From contig NZ_CP136925.1 in the NCBI RefSeq assembly GCF_037126245.1, positions 1,418,001-1,482,000 on the forward strand: a DNA stretch of 64,000 nt, written 5' to 3'. Every line of letters starts with the position of its first letter. The first letter of the stretch is position 1. This document shows positions 61,257-64,000 of this stretch, piece after piece. A program made the translations under genes and the position numbers. The notes beneath the pieces were generated by a model, which was not told the origin of the DNA, searched no databases, and saw only the letters and a program-made list of their open reading frames with translations. This stretch comes from Mangrovimonas cancribranchiae. GTDB taxonomy: Bacteria; Bacteroidota; Bacteroidia; Flavobacteriales; Flavobacteriaceae.

Positions 61257-62831
61257 ATGCCAACACTTAACTGGATAGGAAAAGAAAAAGTAATAAACCA
61301 CCACCAAGATGTACCTTATAAAATTCTAGAACCCCAATATACTTTTGGTTTAGATAATAAAACTGGCAATGCCAGTGAAAACAAAATTATACATGGCGAT
61401 AACCTAGAAGCCTTAAAAAGTTTACTACCAGAATATGAGGGTAAAATAAAATGCATCTATATAGACCCACCTTACAATACAGGTGATGAGAAATGGATTT
61501 ATAATGATAATGTAAATAGTCCTAAAATAAAAAAGTGGTTGGGTAAAATAGTTGGAGCTGAAAGTGATGATTTGTCTAGGCATGACAAATGGCTGTGCAT
61601 GATGTATCCAAGGTTAGTTTTACTCAATAAACTTCTCGCTAAAGATGGAGTAATATTCATATCAATTAACTTTAAGTATGAACATACTCATCTAAAATGC
61701 ATATGTAATGAAATTTTTGGTGAAAGAAACTATCTTGGAGAGCTAACTTGGGAATCCACTACACAACCAATTAATTCTGGTTCAGCTAGATTTGGTTTAC
61801 AACAAAAAGTTGAACCTATTGTTTTTTATGCTAAAAACAAAAATAACATTAATGGCTTTATATTAGAAGAAATTGAAAGTGGACTAAAGTATCCTCATAC
61901 AGGGGTTTTAGGAAAATGTCGATTTGAAATTATTGAAAAATCTGATGCTGGTGGCTATCAAAGAGACACTATGAAATTTGAAATTTTAGGACAAAAACCT
62001 AGAGATGGGAAAAGATGGCAGATAGGTATAGACACAGCTATTGAGCTTGAAAAAAATAATAGATTAGAAATTGTAGATGGCTTGGTCAAAAGAGCTGTTT
62101 ACCCAGAAGATGAATTAGAAAAAAGAAAATTTATACCATTTTGGTCTCACTTTAGTTCAGAACAGGTAGGTTCAGCTCTTAATGGCAAAGAAATTTTAAA
62201 TGAGGTAATGGGAGAAGCTGTAGGTTTTGACACTGTAAAACCTCCAAAATTAATTGAGGAATTATTATCACACTTTCCAAAAGATGCAATCATACTAGAT
62301 TCCTTTGCTGGTTCAGGTACAACTGCTCATGCAGTATTAAACCTTAACAAATATGATGGTGGTAATAGAAAATTCATTTTAGTAGAAATGGAAGACTATG
62401 CCAATACCATTACTGCTGAAAGAGTAAAAAGAGTAATAAATGGTTATGGAGAAGACAAAAAAGCTGTAAAGGGTACAGGAGGAGATTTTACTTACTATGA
62501 GCTTGGAGAGTCTTTATTTTTAGATAATGGTTTTTTGAATGAAGATATTGCCTTAGATAAAATACTAGAGTATGTTTGGTATAGTGAAGCTAAAACACCA
62601 TTTACAAAACCTAAAGAAGACTACTTATTAGGCTCTAAAAATGATACAGCTTATTATTTCTATTACCAAAAAGATAGCTTAACCACATTAGATGAAAGTT
62701 TTTTAAGGTCTATTAAAACCAAAGCTAGTCAGTACATTATTTATGCAGATAATTGTTTGCTAGACCAAAGCATTATGGACAAGTATAATATTGTGTTTAA
62801 AAAGATACCAAGAGATATAACCAGATTTTAA
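61257..62831 (+). CDS. Type III-like DNA methyltransferase (Mod), beta class
   Basis: 524 residues. The catalytic motif IV CIYIDPPYNTGDEKW (DPPY at 70-73) precedes the SAM motif I LDSFAGSGTTAHAV (FAGSGT at 350-355). This is the beta order found in type III Mod subunits that make N6-methyladenine. Between them, WESTTQPINSGSARFG and the 180-330 stretch form the probable target-recognition region. The segment SRHDKWLCMMYPRLVLLNKL is characteristic of Mod proteins. It lies 4 bp after the XRE gene and 10 bp before the CBS-HEPN gene. The target sequence is not predictable. Confidence 0.93.
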   Translation: MPTLNWIGKEKVINHHQDVPYKILEPQYTFGLDNKTGNASENKIIHGDNLEALKSLLPEYEGKIKCIYIDPPYNTGDEKWIYNDNVNSPKIKKWLGKIVGAESDDLSRHDKWLCMMYPRLVLLNKLLAKDGVIFISINFKYEHTHLKCICNEIFGERNYLGELTWESTTQPINSGSARFGLQQKVEPIVFYAKNKNNINGFILEEIESGLKYPHTGVLGKCRFEIIEKSDAGGYQRDTMKFEILGQKPRDGKRWQIGIDTAIELEKNNRLEIVDGLVKRAVYPEDELEKRKFIPFWSHFSSEQVGSALNGKEILNEVMGEAVGFDTVKPPKLIEELLSHFPKDAIILDSFAGSGTTAHAVLNLNKYDGGNRKFILVEMEDYANTITAERVKRVINGYGEDKKAVKGTGGDFTYYELGESLFLDNGFLNEDIALDKILEYVWYSEAKTPFTKPKEDYLLGSKNDTAYYFYYQKDSLTTLDESFLRSIKTKASQYIIYADNCLLDQSIMDKYNIVFKKIPRDITRF

Positions 62832-62841
62832 TACTAAAAGA

Positions 62842-63696
62842 ATGATTGAAGATTTATATTTTTTAGATGATGGTAAAGTAAAAATTAGTGCCGCAACAGT
62901 TGGTATTAGTAAAAAAAGATGGGAGTACATACATGAATCAGAAGATGATGGTATTAATCACATTAAAAAAATGAAAAGTCAAAGATTTGACCATTTACCA
63001 ATTGTTTCAAAAAATGGTAATATCAATGAATTTTATAAAACCAAAGCACCAGATAATTTTGAACATATAGAAAAACATACCATATCTTTTGAAGACATAA
63101 TACCCTTAAATACAAATATTGAAACTATAATTGATAAGTTTCATAAAGAAAAGAGAACCTTTTATTTTCTTAGCTTTAATGATGATGTTTCTGGACTAAT
63201 TACTATAGGTAATTTAAATTGTAAACAGGTTCAAATCTATATATTTAGTTTAATCTGTGAATTAGAAAAAGAACTTGCATTATTTGTTAATTACCATTTA
63301 TCTCATGAAGAAATACTTGATTGGCTCAATGAAAAGGCTATAGCATTTGAACAGGCTAATATGAAAGATAAGTGTAAAACTAATAAATACCAAAGTATTA
63401 TTAATCAATATGAAGAACTTGTTGAAAGTGGTCTTGAAAATTATTTAACTGAGCATTTTTTTCTTGTAGATTTATTTAACATCATTCTTAAAAAGAAACT
63501 ATTTAAAAATCTTTCATATTCAGGAAATAATTGGGAAGATTTGAATAGTATAAACAACATTAGAAACAAGATAGCTCACCCAACAAGAAGTCTTTTAGAT
63601 AAAAATAACACTATTGATAAACTATGGGAAAGACTACTAAAAATAAAAAAATTACTATTTAAATTAAATAGTTATAAAAAAAATCAGGGATATTAA
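62842..63696 (+). CDS. CBS-pair and HEPN-like protein inside a type III R-M locus
   Basis: 284 residues. Residues about 35-75 (MKSQRFDHLPIVSKNGN) and 85-128 (YFLSFNDDVSGLITIGNLN) look like a CBS-domain pair, which usually binds adenine nucleotides. Two helical blocks follow: QVQIYIFSLICELEKELALF and a C-terminal region. The latter has NNIRNKIAHP near its end (Arg241 to His246), an R-X4-H motif of HEPN RNases. The gene sits 10 bp after the methyltransferase gene and shares one base with the start of the helicase gene, so it belongs to the same operon. I infer an RNase effector controlled by a nucleotide signal. Confidence 0.72.
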   Translation: MIEDLYFLDDGKVKISAATVGISKKRWEYIHESEDDGINHIKKMKSQRFDHLPIVSKNGNINEFYKTKAPDNFEHIEKHTISFEDIIPLNTNIETIIDKFHKEKRTFYFLSFNDDVSGLITIGNLNCKQVQIYIFSLICELEKELALFVNYHLSHEEILDWLNEKAIAFEQANMKDKCKTNKYQSIINQYEELVESGLENYLTEHFFLVDLFNIILKKKLFKNLSYSGNNWEDLNSINNIRNKIAHPTRSLLDKNNTIDKLWERLLKIKKLLFKLNSYKKNQGY

Positions 63697-64000
63697 TGGA
63701 ATTAAAACCATACCAACATAAAGTAATAAAAGATTTAGAGCATTTTTTGTCTTACGTGCAAAAAGAAGCAACACCTGCTAATGCTTTTAATAAATATTGG
63801 GAAGATAAATTAGGAATGCCTTATACACCACAATTAGATGGTTCTTTTGAAGGTATGAAGCCCTATAAAGACAATATTCCAAATGCAGTACACATAGCCA
63901 TAAAAGTGCCTACTGCTGGTGGTAAAACCTTTATAGCTTGTAATGCTTTGCATACCATAAACAAGCATTTTTATCAGGGAAATGCAAAAGCAGTGGTTTG
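63696..64000 (+). CDS. Type III restriction subunit/DEAD-like helicase, 5' part only
   Basis: ATG 63696 overlaps the TAA of the CBS-HEPN gene (TAATG). The visible 101 residues begin MELKPYQHKVIKDLEHFLSY, typical of Res subunits, and carry a Walker A motif of the superfamily-2 kind (KVPTAGGKTF, about residues 77-86). The rest, including the expected nuclease domain, lies beyond the window. Together with the Mod gene it indicates a complete type III-like restriction system. Confidence 0.85.
   Translation, partial: MELKPYQHKVIKDLEHFLSYVQKEATPANAFNKYWEDKLGMPYTPQLDGSFEGMKPYKDNIPNAVHIAIKVPTAGGKTFIACNALHTINKHFYQGNAKAVV

Larger units (their letters stand above)
55636..64000. mobile_element. Integrated genomic island, left end (continues past window)
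   Basis: The left border is the tRNA-Arg fragment. To its right gene content changes: mostly unknown, AT-rich genes, three XRE-type proteins or motifs, a RadC-family JAB protein of the kind common on Bacteroidota mobile elements, a G-rich nested palindrome, and a restriction-modification locus. No integrase, relaxase or conjugation gene is visible here; these would be expected near the intact tRNA at the far end. Confidence 0.72.

Overview
The window comes from a low-GC member of the Bacteroidota, most likely a marine Flavobacteriaceae. The signs are a C-terminal type IX secretion sorting domain, promoters of the TTG-N19..21-TAnnTTTG kind, weak ribosome binding sites, menaquinone synthesis genes, and many gene families and neighbourhoods typical of flavobacteria (divergent tamB/tsaD, amidase-MlaD-Fe-S genes, LptD-like next to RidA, DUF4159). 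No genus is named because no marker is decisive by eye.

Positions 1-55,600 are chromosome backbone. It begins with a truncated secreted lipocalin-like gene, an exported amidohydrolase and a small exported protein with an intradiol-dioxygenase fold. A tight four-gene operon follows (old yellow enzyme, OsmC, zinc alcohol dehydrogenase, nitroreductase) behind a Crp/Fnr-type regulator, which looks like a detoxification unit for electrophiles or peroxides. Next come an M16 protease, a leucine-rich-repeat T9SS protein, an MscS channel, OmpA/lipocalin lipoproteins and small conserved proteins. Menaquinone genes lie in two places: menD, and an isochorismate synthase with a hotdog thioesterase. Fumarase, HutI, HutG, an Lrp regulator and an M14 peptidase lead to an XRE regulator whose intergenic region carries four copies of one palindrome. 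Then come an Fe-S electron-transfer pair, MlaD, a cell-wall amidase, an LptD-like protein, RidA, GMP reductase, a GlcNAc-kinase-like protein, a pfkA-gap operon, tamB, and an RNA-modification run (tsaD, rsmE, a TrmH-type enzyme).

At about 55,636 the backbone ends in the 3' part of a tRNA-Arg(TCT) whose 5' half is missing. This is the signature of the distal attachment site of an integrated element. Everything from there to the right edge is an AT-rich genomic island that continues beyond the window. It carries unknown genes, a lipoprotein, an XRE regulator with a 16-bp palindrome present both at its own promoter and before a second operon, a 279-residue protein with a duplicated helix-turn-helix-like motif, a RadC-family JAB protein, and a G-rich nested palindrome that resembles a transfer origin.

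The island segment ends in a defence locus: a small XRE regulator, a type III-like DNA methyltransferase, a CBS-HEPN protein with an intact R-X4-H motif, and the start of a helicase/restriction subunit. The four genes abut or overlap on one strand. The HEPN gene placed between modification and restriction genes is the best candidate in the window for an undescribed system: a restriction module with a built-in, possibly nucleotide-sensing, RNase effector.
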